A stretch of DNA of 64,000 nucleotides, from assembly GCA_032622095.1 (NCBI GenBank), contig CP136061.1, positions 93,681,345 through 93,745,344 on the forward strand, in the 5' to 3' direction. The notes below the pieces were generated by a model, which was not told where the DNA came from, did not search any database, and was given only the letters and a program-made list of their open reading frames with translations. Each line of letters starts with the position of its first letter. The first letter of the stretch is position 1. Below are positions 23,286 to 35,700 of this stretch, piece by piece. This DNA is from Siphonodentalium dalli (taxonomy: Eukaryota > Mollusca > Scaphopoda > Gadilida > Siphonodentaliidae). The translations under genes and the position numbers were made by a program.

Positions 23286-23610
23286 GATCAGCCTGGAGGT
23301 GTCAAATTGGGAGAAGTCACTTCTCCCTGTTTGGTTTATAGGGAGAAGTGGACTGTTATCAGGGAGAAATAACAATGACAAGTTATAATATACACCCCCA
23401 ACATCACCTTTCTATGATCCAAAAAGTAGTATACAAAACAAGAGCCCATTTATTAAAAAAAAAAAAAAAATTCTGGCCAGTAAGAGCAACATTATAAGAA
23501 GTAAATATACTTTAAATATTCTATTGTAACATATGTGTACTTGAATATGCGAGAGTAGTCACTTCTCCCTGGAACAAATATAGGGAGATGTCTCACTCCA
23601 GGCTGTTTCC
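23286..23610. mobile_element. MITE-like element with inverted CAGCCTGGAG ends
   Basis: CAGCCTGGAGGTGTCAAATTG at the left; the right end CACTCCAGGCTGTTTCC is a partial inverse. GTCACTTCTCCCTG and its inverse recur inside. A 12-14 bp A run lies in the middle. Confidence 0.45.
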
Positions 23611-24029
23611 TGTCTATGACCAAACCCAATCCTCCCAAAAAGGGGGTCCCTTATGACCAAACCCTCCCAAAAAGGGAGACCCTTATGAAATAATCAAACC
23701 TGTGTTATTGACTGTCATGTAAGAAAATGAATGCCTGTTCACAATAGGTAATAAACATGTAAGTCACACCAGGGGTGGGGGGTACACTAGTGACATTGCC
23801 ACCTAGAACATGTAAACAGTGAATCTCCCCTTTGTAGTAATTTCAATTTTTCTTTACATTCACGTTTTTCCATTATTTCCCCACGAAGAGAACATATAGC
23901 GATATATGTTCTATATCAAGTGTATGATAGATATACGATAGAGTTATGCCACTTGCTTGGTGTTGAATTATAGAGTATACTGTTATGTACTATTATAGAC
24001 AAATGTACATAACACAAATTATTGGAATT

Positions 24030-24080
24030 TATGGGTCACTGGCATTTATATAAGAGAATGCACTGGTACATGATCTGTAA
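24030..24080. mobile_element. Family 2 MITE fragment
   Basis: CACTGGCATTTATATAAGAGAATGCACTGG only; neither TTAA end is present. Confidence 0.45.
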
Positions 24081-24726
24081 TGCTAAACTGCCACAGCCAG
24101 CAAGCACGTGGGTTAAATGTGTAGGTGTGACCTGGACATGGAATACTTGGGTTAAGAGAGTCCAATTTAAGTTTACAATAATAATGTGTCCTAGTATACA
24201 GATAAGCAACCTCACCACTGACCCATTAATATCAATTATATAGCAGAGCTGTCAAAAAATCACAGGAATTGTTTATGTTGAACACTGACACCTCTATTAA
24301 ACCAATAACAATTATAATGATATCAGACCATCTGAAGATATAACTCTGCAGCACAGATGTCCAAGTCTACTGTTAATATCATGTGATGTTTATTGTTGAA
24401 TCTTTATTTTAAATTAGATACCATAGCCTTCTTTATCAGATTATTTGCACATTGGCATAAGAGACATCAGAAAATAATTTAGCCTTATCAATAGCTAAGT
24501 AGTCCAAAGGCAATTGGTGGGTGAATTAACACAAGATTTTGGACCGATTTAATCAAATTTGGTGTGGTGATTCGGGGTACCCTTGGCAGAGTTATAATGG
24601 TGTGTTAGTTTAAAAAAAAAATTTAACTTAAAAAAAAATAATTGTTTTTAATTATTTAAAAAAATTAAAGGGACACATTGGAAATCTTTTTATCAACTTG
24701 TATCATAATCATCAATATCTAAATGA

Positions 24727-24856
24727 AAACAAATGACAATGTCAATGACATTTTTTTTATTATTATTATAAAAGTTGAAACATAAAATCGATTTTTTTTT
24801 TAATTTTAACTTTTATAATAATAATTAAAAAATGTCATTGACATTATTTGTTTTTT
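24727..24856. repeat. AT-rich palindrome
   Basis: AACAAATGACAATGTCAATGAC and its inverse near 24832 flank ATAATAAAAGTT-type arms. It is embedded in a dispersed repeat (24500-25250) that carries CGGATCAAACCCA twice and ends with a GGACGGACGG run. Confidence 0.6.
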
Positions 24857-25657
24857 TTTTTCGAAAAAGGGTCATAACTCCTTTAAAATAAATCGGATCA
24901 AACCCATATTAGAACTAGATCTGTATTTTGGGCTGTGAAACACACATACCAAATTTGGTTCCAATCAGATAAAAAATGTTTGAGTTATGGCAGAATGTGT
25001 GAATTCTAAGTCGAAAAAGGGCCATAACTCTAACAAAATCTCGGATCAAACCCAAAATCGAACGCGATCCGTATTTTGGGCTGAGAAACCCATATACAAA
25101 ATTTGGTTCCGATCGGATAGAAAATGTTTGAGTTATCACATTACTCGTGAAGTGTCTACGGACGGACGGACGGATGAACGACGAGTGGTCAATCCGGACA
25201 ACGGCACTATGTTTACCATACATGGTATGGGTAAACATAAAAACTGATGAAACGCTATAGACCCGTAATTTTTTATGAGGAATCCCCTTGTCAATTTTAT
25301 TATGATCTACCCTGATAGGAGAGGAAGAAGATAAATTGATATGTAAACAAAACATTTTATTTTATATAAATAACCACACATTCTGCTGACATGACATGAT
25401 TGTTGTGATAAACACTTCTGGCATGTCACAGATCAGGTGGGTCTGGGAGGGGTATAGCACTGGAGATGGTTTAGTGAGCAAATAAACAGCTTCATCCTAT
25501 ACATGCAAAACACAGATGACAGTAAATTTCACCAAATTAGTCTCTTTTGGAATAATTTTAATTAGAAAAAGATGATATGATGTACATACACCTAACCTTA
25601 AAGTGGCTCATAGTTCTTAAAGTTAATTTTAAGCTTATCATTTGTTCATGTTTGGTA

Positions 25658-25713
25658 TTCACCCTCTGGGGACCTCATTCTGCAAATCTCAGACATAATA
25701 TTTCGAGGCTTGG
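25658..25713. mobile_element. Family 1 MITE, right-end fragment
   Basis: TTCACCCTCTGGGGACCTCATTCTGC followed by a degenerate ATATTTCGAGGCTTGG terminus; the left part is absent. Confidence 0.6.
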
Positions 25714-25996
25714 TCAAAATGTTTTCTTATCTGTTCAATTAGTTTCTTTGTTATATAAAAACTGATGAATGCATGCATAGAAGGTGAAAGGACATTTGAA
25801 AAAATCAACAAAAACAAAAAACAATTTAGGGTATTTTTAAAAATCACAAGAATCACACACTTAATCCTTTCTATTCTAAATACTCATGGACAAGTAGTTC
25901 CCTCGGGAAATGTTCAGATAATAAGTTCAACAAACGACCATGTTTGTTGAACTTATTTCCTGAACATTTCCCACAGAATATGAAGGCTTATGCATT

Positions 25997-26249
25997 TTAA
26001 CCCTTCCATGACTGGAGCTTCCTGAAATTTTGCAAAAACCCTGTGTCAATATGCGACTCTTCCATAGGGAGCCTCACATATATAAGAGAATACAGTGGCC
26101 TAACAATATTTACCTTGACCTTGTAAGCCAGTGCATTCTCTTATATATGTGAGCCTCCCTATGGGAGACATCCATATATATATATGAGAATGCACTGGCA
26201 CAGGATCTTGAATACTGCACCAGCATAGCTCCCGTCATAAAAGGGTTAA
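25997..26249. mobile_element. Family 2 MITE, TTAA-flanked
   Basis: TTAACCCTTCCATGACTGGAG to CCCGTCATAAAAGGGTTAA, with two CTTATATATGTGAG palindromes. Reference-quality copy for the family ends. Confidence 0.8.
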
Positions 26250-26279
26250 AATATCTTTTAGTGTCATCTGCTCATAGTG

Positions 26280-26401
26280 TAAGCCAGTGCATTCTCTTAT
26301 ATATGTGAGCCTCCCTATGGGAGCCATGCATATATAAGAGAATGCACTGGCACAGGATCTTGAATACTGGACCAGTGCAGCTCCAATCATGAAAGAATTA
26401 A
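26280..26401. mobile_element. Family 2 MITE, right part
   Basis: AAGCCAGTGCATTCTCTTAT to CCAATCATGAAAGAATTAA. The left terminus is missing. Confidence 0.6.
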
Positions 26402-26713
26402 TTATCTTTTCGTCATAGTGTTGCCAGCTCATTTTTTCCTGAATGAATAATAGACCATTCCAATATTTACTTTCATAACTGGGTGGGAGAATCCATTTAG
26501 TACAGAAAGGGTTAAACAATCACACAGACATTGTAAGATGTTTTTTGATCACCAACAAAACTTAATCAGTTAATATCAATCATAAAGTCATTCAACATGT
26601 GTCATGTCTGATATGTAGCAACACACAAAAATAATAAACCTATTTTAAAAATAAGGGAATATTTTCACAAAACAAGAGACTTGTGAGAATATAACATTTC
26701 TTCAATACGCCTT

Positions 26714-26921
26714 GTCACCGAGTCGTGGCCATATTGGATCCATCAAGCTCCGTTCAGTTTTTTTTTAGTGCTAAAGGTCAAAGTACTGTAGTAGCATTCC
26801 ATATACAGAGCTTTTGAATATTCATGATTTCCATATATGGAATGCTACTCCAGAATTGTAGCTCTAAAAAAAGGAAACAGGGCTGGATGGATCCAATATG
26901 GCCATGACTCCATGACAAAGC
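26714..26921. repeat. Fold-back repeat
   Basis: GTGGCCATATTGGATCCATC and GGATGGATCCAATATGGCCA, with an inner pair GTAGCATTCCATATA and its inverse. Confidence 0.65.
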
Positions 26922-26950
26922 ATATAGATCTATTAGGCGTGAAATGTGAG

Positions 26951-27064
26951 CTAGTAACTCATAGTGCAAAAATATTGTGATAGAAAACATGGTCACATTA
27001 TATGACCATGTTATAATAATATGACCATGTTTTCTATCACAATATTTTTGCACTGAGTTACTAA
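26951..27064. repeat. Near-perfect hairpin
   Basis: AGTGCAAAAATATTGTGATAG..AAAACATGGTCA pairs with its inverse at 27015-27060. The loop is AT-rich. Confidence 0.7.
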
Positions 27065-27672
27065 CTATTGAAATCAATGTAAATGATTGACATCTAGTCT
27101 ACAACTATTGAGGATAAAATTTTAAATAAATATATATGAAGTCATTGCTGCCAGGAATAATTATCGTGGCAACAAGATCAGAATTGATTTTTTTATTATT
27201 AATTCAATTAAACATTCTCCAAGTGGAAAGTGAAGGGAGACGCCACCTCAAATATTATTTTTGGTACATGTACTCTTAACTTCTTGCCTGGTACATGCCA
27301 TCATTTGCTGAGTCGTTAACATTATATCCATTGTGTAGTTAAAAAATTAATGGGAATGTTAAAAATACTTCCTTTCAATATCCAGCATTTTAGTTTCCTA
27401 TGCAAAAAGTTTGTCTCACTAAAGTTATGATGAAGGAGGTTTGTAAATTTAATACCACTAAAAATTACAGATGTTAGTTGCCAACGATAATTTGTTGTCT
27501 GTTACGTTTTACGTTTTAATTTTAGAAATTCAAGTAAGGGAGAGGTGCTCCAAATTAAACCTGGAACAGCCCCTGTAATTACACATGTGATCACATTTTT
27601 CTATCGACCCTATTTCTCACAAAATTACATTACAACAGTGACCTGAAAGACTGCACCCTATGATATATAAAC

Positions 27673-28057
27673 CTAACCCTTTACCCAACAAACCGGCCAA
27701 AACCGGCCAAATAAAGCTTCAACAGCCTAAAATATCTTCGGTCTGTCTCAATAGAACCATACAAATATGGATATCATTGGAACCGGCTCCTTGACCACAT
27801 TGTGATAGTTACAGTTATGCCCTGTGCCAATGCATTCTCTTATATATGCGAGTCGACCATAGGTCGCCTCGCATATATAAGAGAATGCATTGGCCTAAAA
27901 AAAATCTTTTTTTAACACTTTTTATCATTTTTTCTTACATTCTTTTATAATTTTTAATGTGTTAAGCCAATGCATTCTCTTATATATGCGAGGCGACCTA
28001 TGGTCGACTCGCATATATAAGAGAATGCATTGGCACAGGGCCGTTCTGTTGGGTTAA
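27673..28057. mobile_element. Composite family 2 MITE, inverted twin of 22223
   Basis: CTAACCCTTTACCCAACAAAC to GGCCGTTCTGTTGGGTTAA. The body matches the reverse complement of 22223-22611 almost base for base. Confidence 0.8.
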
Positions 28058-28868
28058 TGCACTAATAGTATATCTGGCTTTATAATCTTAATATTTTCAG
28101 AAAATGGAATAATTAGAAATTAATTGGATTTTAAATTATTCCAGATTCAATTTGTGAGATTTATTTCCTCTAAAAATTGTATTATTTTATTGCTTGAGTA
28201 TTAATGGTTGTAAGATGATATGTCATTTTAGGCATCCTATTAGATACTTAGGAGAAACATTGCAAAAAATATTAAAGGAATGGTACATTAAATTAAAATG
28301 TTGGGAGTTGATTTTCCGTGAAAGCGCTTATATTTATAAACAAAAATAGAGATGAGCAAAGACTACCACTTGAAATACAGTTATGAAATTCTGGTGCAAA
28401 ATTCTACTAAAAGTTGAGCCAAATGAATCTTGGCACCAATGTCATCAACTATAAATAGCACAGGAGAGGCAATGTCATGTTTGGCCAATCATAATGTCCT
28501 TTTTATAGTGATTTCCTGCGACATGAAAACAAAAATCTGGTATATTATGTTTGAGGACTAAAGAGTAATGGAAAGTTTTCTATAAAAAGGGACTAGTATA
28601 ATGAAATGCTTTTTGTTATGTTTTCATGCAAATGTTGTCAAGTGAAAACTTTTAACACCATTGGAACCAGAGAGCATTAATAGCGAGAGAAGGCTGGAGT
28701 ATCACTTCGCTTTTGACGATTGAAGACTGGTGGTATAAATGAATCGGAGAGTATAAATTGATGGGGGAAAAAGCAGAGGGGATGCTCTAGCGATGATATG
28801 TTTGATGTTATGTGTTCTTCAGCAGAAAAAAACTACAGCAGACACAAATTAGGCTGGTGTGTTTCCCC

Positions 28869-28992
28869 AAGCCCTCATAATTGGCTACAGCAATCAGCAA
28901 TGCCGAAGCAAGTTGCTGAAGCAAACTGGTCCACGGCAAATGGGTTGCCGTAGCGGATTGCCAAAGCCAAACAATCTGAATTAAAATGGCTG
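28869..28992. mobile_element. Family 6 MITE with 8-bp TSD
   Basis: AAGCCCTCATAATTGGCTAC to AATCTGAATTAAAATGGCTG, flanked by GTTTCCCC at 28861-28868 and 28993-29000. The interior is an imperfect palindrome of CAATC(A/C)GCAATGCCGAAGC blocks. Confidence 0.82.
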
Positions 28993-29365
28993 GTTTCCCC
29001 TAACAGGAATGACTGCTCCCCATATAATACCCCCCTCCAACTGTAAAAATTTCAATGGATGTCCAAATTTGTTAGTGCAAACTGTGCAAGCTAACATTTA
29101 GTCTATTTGTAAGGGGGCAATTCTAGTTCTGGTAGGCTAAACATGGATGCACACTGCAAGTTAAAAAAATTAGCCAAAACTTGCAAAGGTAAAATTTTCA
29201 CATTCTAGTTTAAAATGTGACATCACTAGACCCCTCTTGTCATTAAATCTTATCCGGAACTATTCAAAAAATTACATCCAAAGCTTCGCAGATATCATAA
29301 TACCGAATAAACCTGCAAATAAAATCATTTTCTTTTATATTACTAGTAGGGAAAACACACCTATT

Positions 29366-29371
29366 TTTATT
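29366..29371 (-). promoter_or_regulatory. Candidate PDHB polyadenylation signal
   Basis: TTTATT on the + strand gives AATAAA on the coding strand, 275 bp after the PDHB stop. Confidence 0.35.
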
Positions 29372-29427
29372 TTAGGTCTTGCAAAATCTGCTCTGAACTT
29401 ATAACACCATACAATCTCATATATGAT

Positions 29428-29578
29428 CAAGACTGAGTTTAGTGTGCCTGTCATTTGCAGAATGAGGTCCCAAGAGGGTGAATCTAGTGATGCTATCCCG
29501 CATACTGGGCTAGCATCACCAATATCACCCTCTAGGGACCACATTCTGCAAATGACAGGCACACTAAACTCAGGCTTG
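29428..29578. mobile_element. Family 1 MITE, intact with 8-bp TSD
   Basis: The 151-bp palindrome starts CAAGACTGAGTTTAGTGTGC and ends with its inverse, CACTAAACTCAGGCTTG. It is flanked by TATATGAT at 29420-29427 and 29579-29586. Confidence 0.9.
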
Positions 29579-29645
29579 TATATGATGATAACACAATTTA
29601 TCGTATAAATCAGTCACACATTTCCTTTGTGAAATTAGCAGACTA

Positions 29646-29794
29646 CTATGATATGTTTAGAGATTTTTTGACAGAGTTAACAACATTAAAAGTTCTTGGA
29701 TTTGCATTTTCTTCTAGTGTTTTGGCGTAGGGCATTGGAACATCTGCACCTGTTACTCTTAAAACTGGAGAGTCCAAATAGTTAAATGCAGAAC
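29646..29794 (-). CDS. PDHB: PDHB terminal exon
   Basis: Reads [20 protein letters not shown] then [13 protein letters not shown] and ends KKSLNIS with a TAG stop at 29646-29648. The [11 protein letters not shown] box is a hallmark of E1 beta. Confidence 0.95.
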
Positions 29795-32700
29795 CTGTAA
29801 ATACACAGATAAAAAATTTGTTTTTACTTTTAGTGAAGGTGTGAATGAGTTAATTAGATATTAAAGGTATTCAATCTGATCAGACGCTCCTAAATTACTA
29901 TTTCTTTGACTTCAGGGGTAAAAAATATTTGATTTGAGTCAAGCAACCCACCCATCAAAGCTCAGAGTGATCAGATATCAATTTTTGAAGTTTGTTTATT
30001 TCTCGAGATGTGGCCCAGAAAACACGTGGTCAAATGGACAAATTGCGGATGAAGATGGATAACTCTAAAATCAAGACATTATTATTACAAATTGCGGATG
30101 AAGATGGATAACTCTAAAATCAAGTGGTTATTATTACCACTTGATTTTAGAGTTATCCATATTCATCCGCAATTTATCCGTTTGACCACATGTTTTCTGG
30201 GTCACATCTCGAGAAATTATCAAACTTCAATATCTGATCACTCTGAGCTATGAAGGGTGGGTTCAATGATAACTCAACATAAGCGATAACTCACTTGTGG
30301 TTAAATCATCTTCACCCTCATCTATTTTAAATCATGTCATAAATAAACATTTGTAAAAAATATTATATAAGTTCTTTGAGGGTAGAATCAAATATTGTTT
30401 AAACCAAAGTTTCAGGCTTTGCAAATTAATTCTCAGCAATCATATTGAAATTGGTTCACTGTATTTTCACCATAATTTTTCCATTCCCATTAAAGTGATG
30501 TGAAACACTCCGCTATGGTGATCAAATATAAATGGAGAATAATCTTGTTCAAAGTAGTATCTTATATATTAATTAAATGAAGTGACTCTTGATAGCGAAA
30601 TCGTTTTCGCTAGTTTATCGCCGATAGATGCGTCCCGAATCGAGTAGTAAATACATATTTTCGGCGATGTTAGTAGAGTGTTACATTCCTCAAGTTATCA
30701 TAGCGCCTGAATACTAACTTATCAGTTTCACGCACCCGAACAAGTACATAATATGTCTTTAACAGGTCAGGCACATCCTGAATTCAACTATTATTGTTTT
30801 TGCAATTCTAAATTTATTAACCGAGCGCACTAAATTTAATTGAGCCAAGCTTTCGTACATAATTTTGACAAATTTGAGATCATTTTTATCACATAATCAC
30901 ATTTTAGCTAGGAAAAACGATCTCAAAAAGGCTGGGGTTAAACAAAATTAATATTGATTTCCTTATCACAACCCAAGTAAAGACTCCTTCAAACAAAAAT
31001 ATGGTTCCATTCTAAAAGTGTCTTTTCATGTTCAAATTGTTCAACCACCCTTATCACCCATGTTTATCTTACAGTCAACACTAAATAACCCAACACAAAT
31101 CGAATATCATAATTATATTCTAATTAACATAATAATAAAGGTCAGGCATTGATCGACATAATTGCAGTTAGCTCTTATATCACTGCATGTGGAGATAATA
31201 CATGTGTGTCTTACAAAAAAATATCAGGCCGGGTATAGGGGCTGATTATGTGATAAATATCATTCTTGTCATCCATTCATATCCATAGTGAATAATAATA
31301 TCAACTCACTTTCTATGATTCTGGCACAAACTTCAGCACCGATTCCATGCTGAGGCCAGCCACCCTCAACTGTTATAAGATGGTTTGTTTTCATGACTGA
31401 CTGTATAATGGTTTGATCATCCATTGGACGTATTGATCTCAAATTTATTACCTGTAATAGACAAACCATAACTTGAGAAAAATTATATTTCCACACAAAA
31501 AATAAAGCCAATCTTCGATCTACTTTGAATACAAATATATCACATCAAATTGCTTGTATTCTGAGGCAGTGTTCGCGCGGTCAGTGGCCAAATTTGGCCA
31601 ATGGCCAATCATTTTCGAATTTGGCTAATAAAAATTTCATTTGGCTAAACTTTTGGCTAAACTTTTTTTACCCCAAATGGAGACAGAAAGCATGGAGCTG
31701 GAAAGCTAATTAAAAAGCGCTGAATAGATCGACATTCAAGACGAAGTTATTTTAATGTTTGCGAATTTAGTTTCAGATAGCAACTCCCATAGTGCATCTG
31801 AAAAAATGTTGAAGGAGAGTAAAATCATAAAGGAAATACAAGTAACAATGATAGCCAAAGCAGAACAGCCCATCGTAGCTTGCGATGAAAAATTTCTGAC
31901 TTTGATTTTCACCGGGTTTTTTGCATATGGTTGGATGTGAAATCCTGCCGTATTTTGTATTAATGCTTTATATGAATTGATCTGTCTGTGCGATATCACG
32001 CATACCTATGTTCGTATAATATTGTTTTTAAAGTTGTTTTTGTGTTGTTTTAGTTATGTTTTTATTCTGAGTAACAAGTAAAGTTTAAAACAAATATTTT
32101 AGTCATTAATTGTGAAGCGCCGAGAAAATGAGAATTTAATTTGGCCAAAGTTTTTTTTAATTTGGCCAAAGTTTTTATCATTTGGCTAATAAAATTTTCA
32201 TTTGGCTAAACTTTTGGCCACAAAATTTTCTGTCCAGTATGAGGAGACCTAAGAATATGGTGCCGGTTATTTGCAGAATGAGGTCCCCAGAGGGGTAATT
32301 TAGTGGTGCTCTCACACGCACAGGGCTAGCATCAATAAATTCACCCTCTGGGACCTCACTTTTGCGATGCCTGTATGATGGTGATTACAACTATTTTTCA
32401 ATTCTGATAAGCGGAAAATTGGCATATGAAATTATGATTTATTTGGTGTCAAAGCAAACCATGGATCTTTAAATATTATATGCCCAATAAAGCCTTTAAA
32501 AAACCCTTTCTATAACAAATGGATTCTCCCACCCAGTTATAAATGTATACATTGGAATGGTCTATTATTTATTTGGATGGGTGTTCAGGAAAATTGAGCA
32601 GACGACTCACAGTCAAATAATTAGAACTTCAGAAGGATTCATATTCATTGAATGGAAATGTCCAAGCTTTGAAATAGGGTGTCTGTCATTTGCAGAATGA

Positions 32701-35700
32701 GGTCCCCAGAGGGTGAATTTAGTGATGCTACCCCGCATATCGGGCTAGCATCACCAAATTCGCCCTCTGGGGACCTCATTCTGCTTACACCTCAGCAGAA
32801 TGAGGTTCCCAGAGGGTGAATTTGGTGATGCTAGCCCGCTATGCGGGGTAGCATCACTAAATTCACCCTCTGGGGACCTCATTCTGCAAATGACAGACAC
32901 CCTATTTCAAGGCTTGGTTCAAATGTTTAGACCTGAGGTCGTTTGTTGAACTTATTTTCTGAACATTTCCTAAGGGGAACTTCTCGTCAAGAGTATTTAG
33001 TACAGGAAGGGTTGAGTAACTATGAACTGACCTCACACTCGACACCTTGGCCTTCTAACTCTTTAGCTGCCTCCAAACAGAGTTCCACAGCTTTAGAATG
33101 AGCAACGAGCGTCACATGCTTGCCTGTAAATAAACAAGATTTAACCATTTCATGACGGGAGCATCGCTGGTGCAGCATTAAAGATCCTGTACCATTGCAT
33201 TCTCTTATATATGCGAGCATATATAAGAGAATGCAGTGGCTTTACAAGGTCAAGGTAAATATTGTTAGACAATGTATTCTCTTATATAGGGAGCCTCGCA
33301 TATATAAGAGAATGCATTGACACAGGGTATTCTCATAATTTAAGGAAGCTCCAGTCATGGAAGGGTTAAGTCAGTAAATGAACTTGCGACTGACTTCAAA
33401 GGTCTCAACCTATTCATGGGGGTCACCCTTCTAGTTTCAGAATATCCAGTCTCTCATCCATTAAAGGCACGGGTGGCATTCGTTGCAGAATATTCATATT
33501 TGTTCAAATCGCCATCAACAGAAGGAATATTAAAATATGTATAGTTTTGTTCATATGCCAAACATAATCAGCGCGTAAATAGTATATTGTCGTCAAGACG
33601 TACGATGGTGTACGTAAACAAGAGCCTGCTCGTGTTACAGAAGTTTTGCTTCTGTTTACATAACACAGCGCAATTCTATTGGTTAATCACACACAAATGA
33701 TATAAAACGCTCTTTATTATTTCCATATCAGGAAAACAGTAACAAATAACGCTCTTTATGTTTACAATATCCGGATCTAAACAAAAGCCAGGAAACATAA
33801 CGTTTTTTGCTTTTGTTTACATAACAAAGCAAACAAAATTGACAATAACATACTGTTTATGACATATTTCTGATTGGTGTCAGAACAAAGTCTGTCTATA
33901 TTTACGTGCGCTCGCGCAACAGTATGGCGATCAGACAGATTCGTACGTAGCTTGGTGTCACCCTACTCCGTTTCACTCCATGACGTCACCAAAAATGACG
34001 TAAAACCTCGTGGCGTTCTGACATTTTTACTGTGCCGCGTTTTTGCTATGTTTATTTTATGTGTTGTTTTCGATTATTTGTTTGTCGCCGATATCGCCAT
34101 TTGTCCGGTTTCCCTGTTTCTATATTTAAAGCTGGCATGCTCGTAGTGAGCCTCGATTTTGATTTTTTCTCCCAGGTCAAAATACGTCAGAGTTATGATA
34201 AAAATAGATCAACCTACATTTTCTCCATCAGAACTCTACATCAAAGAGTCTATAGATTCCTTCGGGACCTACATAGACTCCTTCATTTGGGTATTTTTAT
34301 AATTGGGAAGTTTTATCATTTTTTGGTTCGTGCGAAGACCTCTTTTTATCGTGCGGGAAAAGAGAGACATTCAAAACGCGATTTCGTAATTCGACGCAAT
34401 AGGCTGAATAGCCTAACCTTCAGCCGAGTTCCGGGTCAAATACGACGAATGACGTAACACAAAACAAAACGCATTTGTTCACACAAACACCGTTTGAAGA
34501 GTTTATTATTACATAAAAAGATCGTTATTGATTAATTATTGATTAATTATTGATATTTATTGTTGCATATTGGCTGCTATCAATATTTACACAAATGGTA
34601 TTAATTATTTCTTATAATTGCTCCTTTGGTCAACTTTGACTATCGGAAAATGAAAATCAAAATATGCCGCTGAAAAAAATGTAATCGATATTAAAGTCTC
34701 ATCCTTTCAGCAACATGGAATTCGTTTTAATTACTTAAATGATTAATATAGTAATTTGCCTTTTATCTGTGATGAAATGAGAAATGGTAATTGTCTTTTT
34801 TTGCTAACATTAAATTAAATTAAATAAATTAAGTAAAATACAGTGAAATTATTTTTTTAATTATTGTTTATTACATTTTTGCGCACGTTGGCATCTCTCT
34901 GAGTGCATTCTAGTTTACTATTCTTTCAGTATATGGCGGTTTTTGACGGAGGTGAATATTTTAACAGCATACCCACCGCCAACGCCGCCCGTACCTTTAA
35001 CCCTGACATATAGCCAGGACTATGTTGAAGATACCAACCTTCTCTTTGGATTTTAGCCTTCCCAATCTGCCCGATATAATCTTTAGATAATACTTCATCA
35101 GACACATCGTAATCGGTGCCATATAATAACTCATTTTCTAGGAACACAACTGAAAAAGAAAAGATATGGTGATCATAGATTCATAGTTATACTGGAAACA
35201 TTGTCTTTATCACATTCATGATGGGAGCCAAGCTGGTGCAGCATTAAAGATCCTGTGCCAGTGCATTCTCTTATATAGGGAGCCTTGCACTGGCTTACAG
35301 CCTTCATAATTGGCTATGGCAATCAGCATTGCCGAAGCAATTTGCTGAAGCAAACTGGGCCACGGCATACTATTGCCATAGCGGATTGCCGAAGCCAAAC
35401 AATCTGAATTAAGAGGGCTGGGCTTACAAGGTCAATGTAAATATTGTTAGGCAAATGTATCCTCTTATATATGTGAGGCTCCCTATGGAAGACTCGCATA
35501 TATAAGAGAATGCATTGGCACAGGGTTTACGCAAAATTTCAGGAAGCTCCCATCATGGAATGGTATGTTCAGATTTTGGTGAACATTGACTAAGGAAACC
35601 TGTGATAACTGATGAAATAGTGTATCTGACATTTGCAGAATGAGGTCCCCATGAGGGTTAATTTAGTGATGTTATCACGCAAGGAGGGGTAGAATCACCA

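Larger units (their letters stand above)
13263..29645. other. Convergent intergenic interval, repeats only
   Basis: This interval lies between the 3' ends of LEMD3 (+) and PDHB (-). I read no exon with recognisable protein similarity in it; open frames are short and follow palindromic repeats. It holds several MITE families (listed separately), A/T-rich unique sequence at 13300-15000 and 15300-16700, and diverged repeats ending in GGACGGACGG-type sequence near 25150. Confidence 0.6.

Noticed and set aside
34032-34457. 141-codon open frame in a CpG-richer block
   Set aside because: No recognisable domain, no supported splice context, and an overlapping frame is equally open; kept only as an unclassified block.
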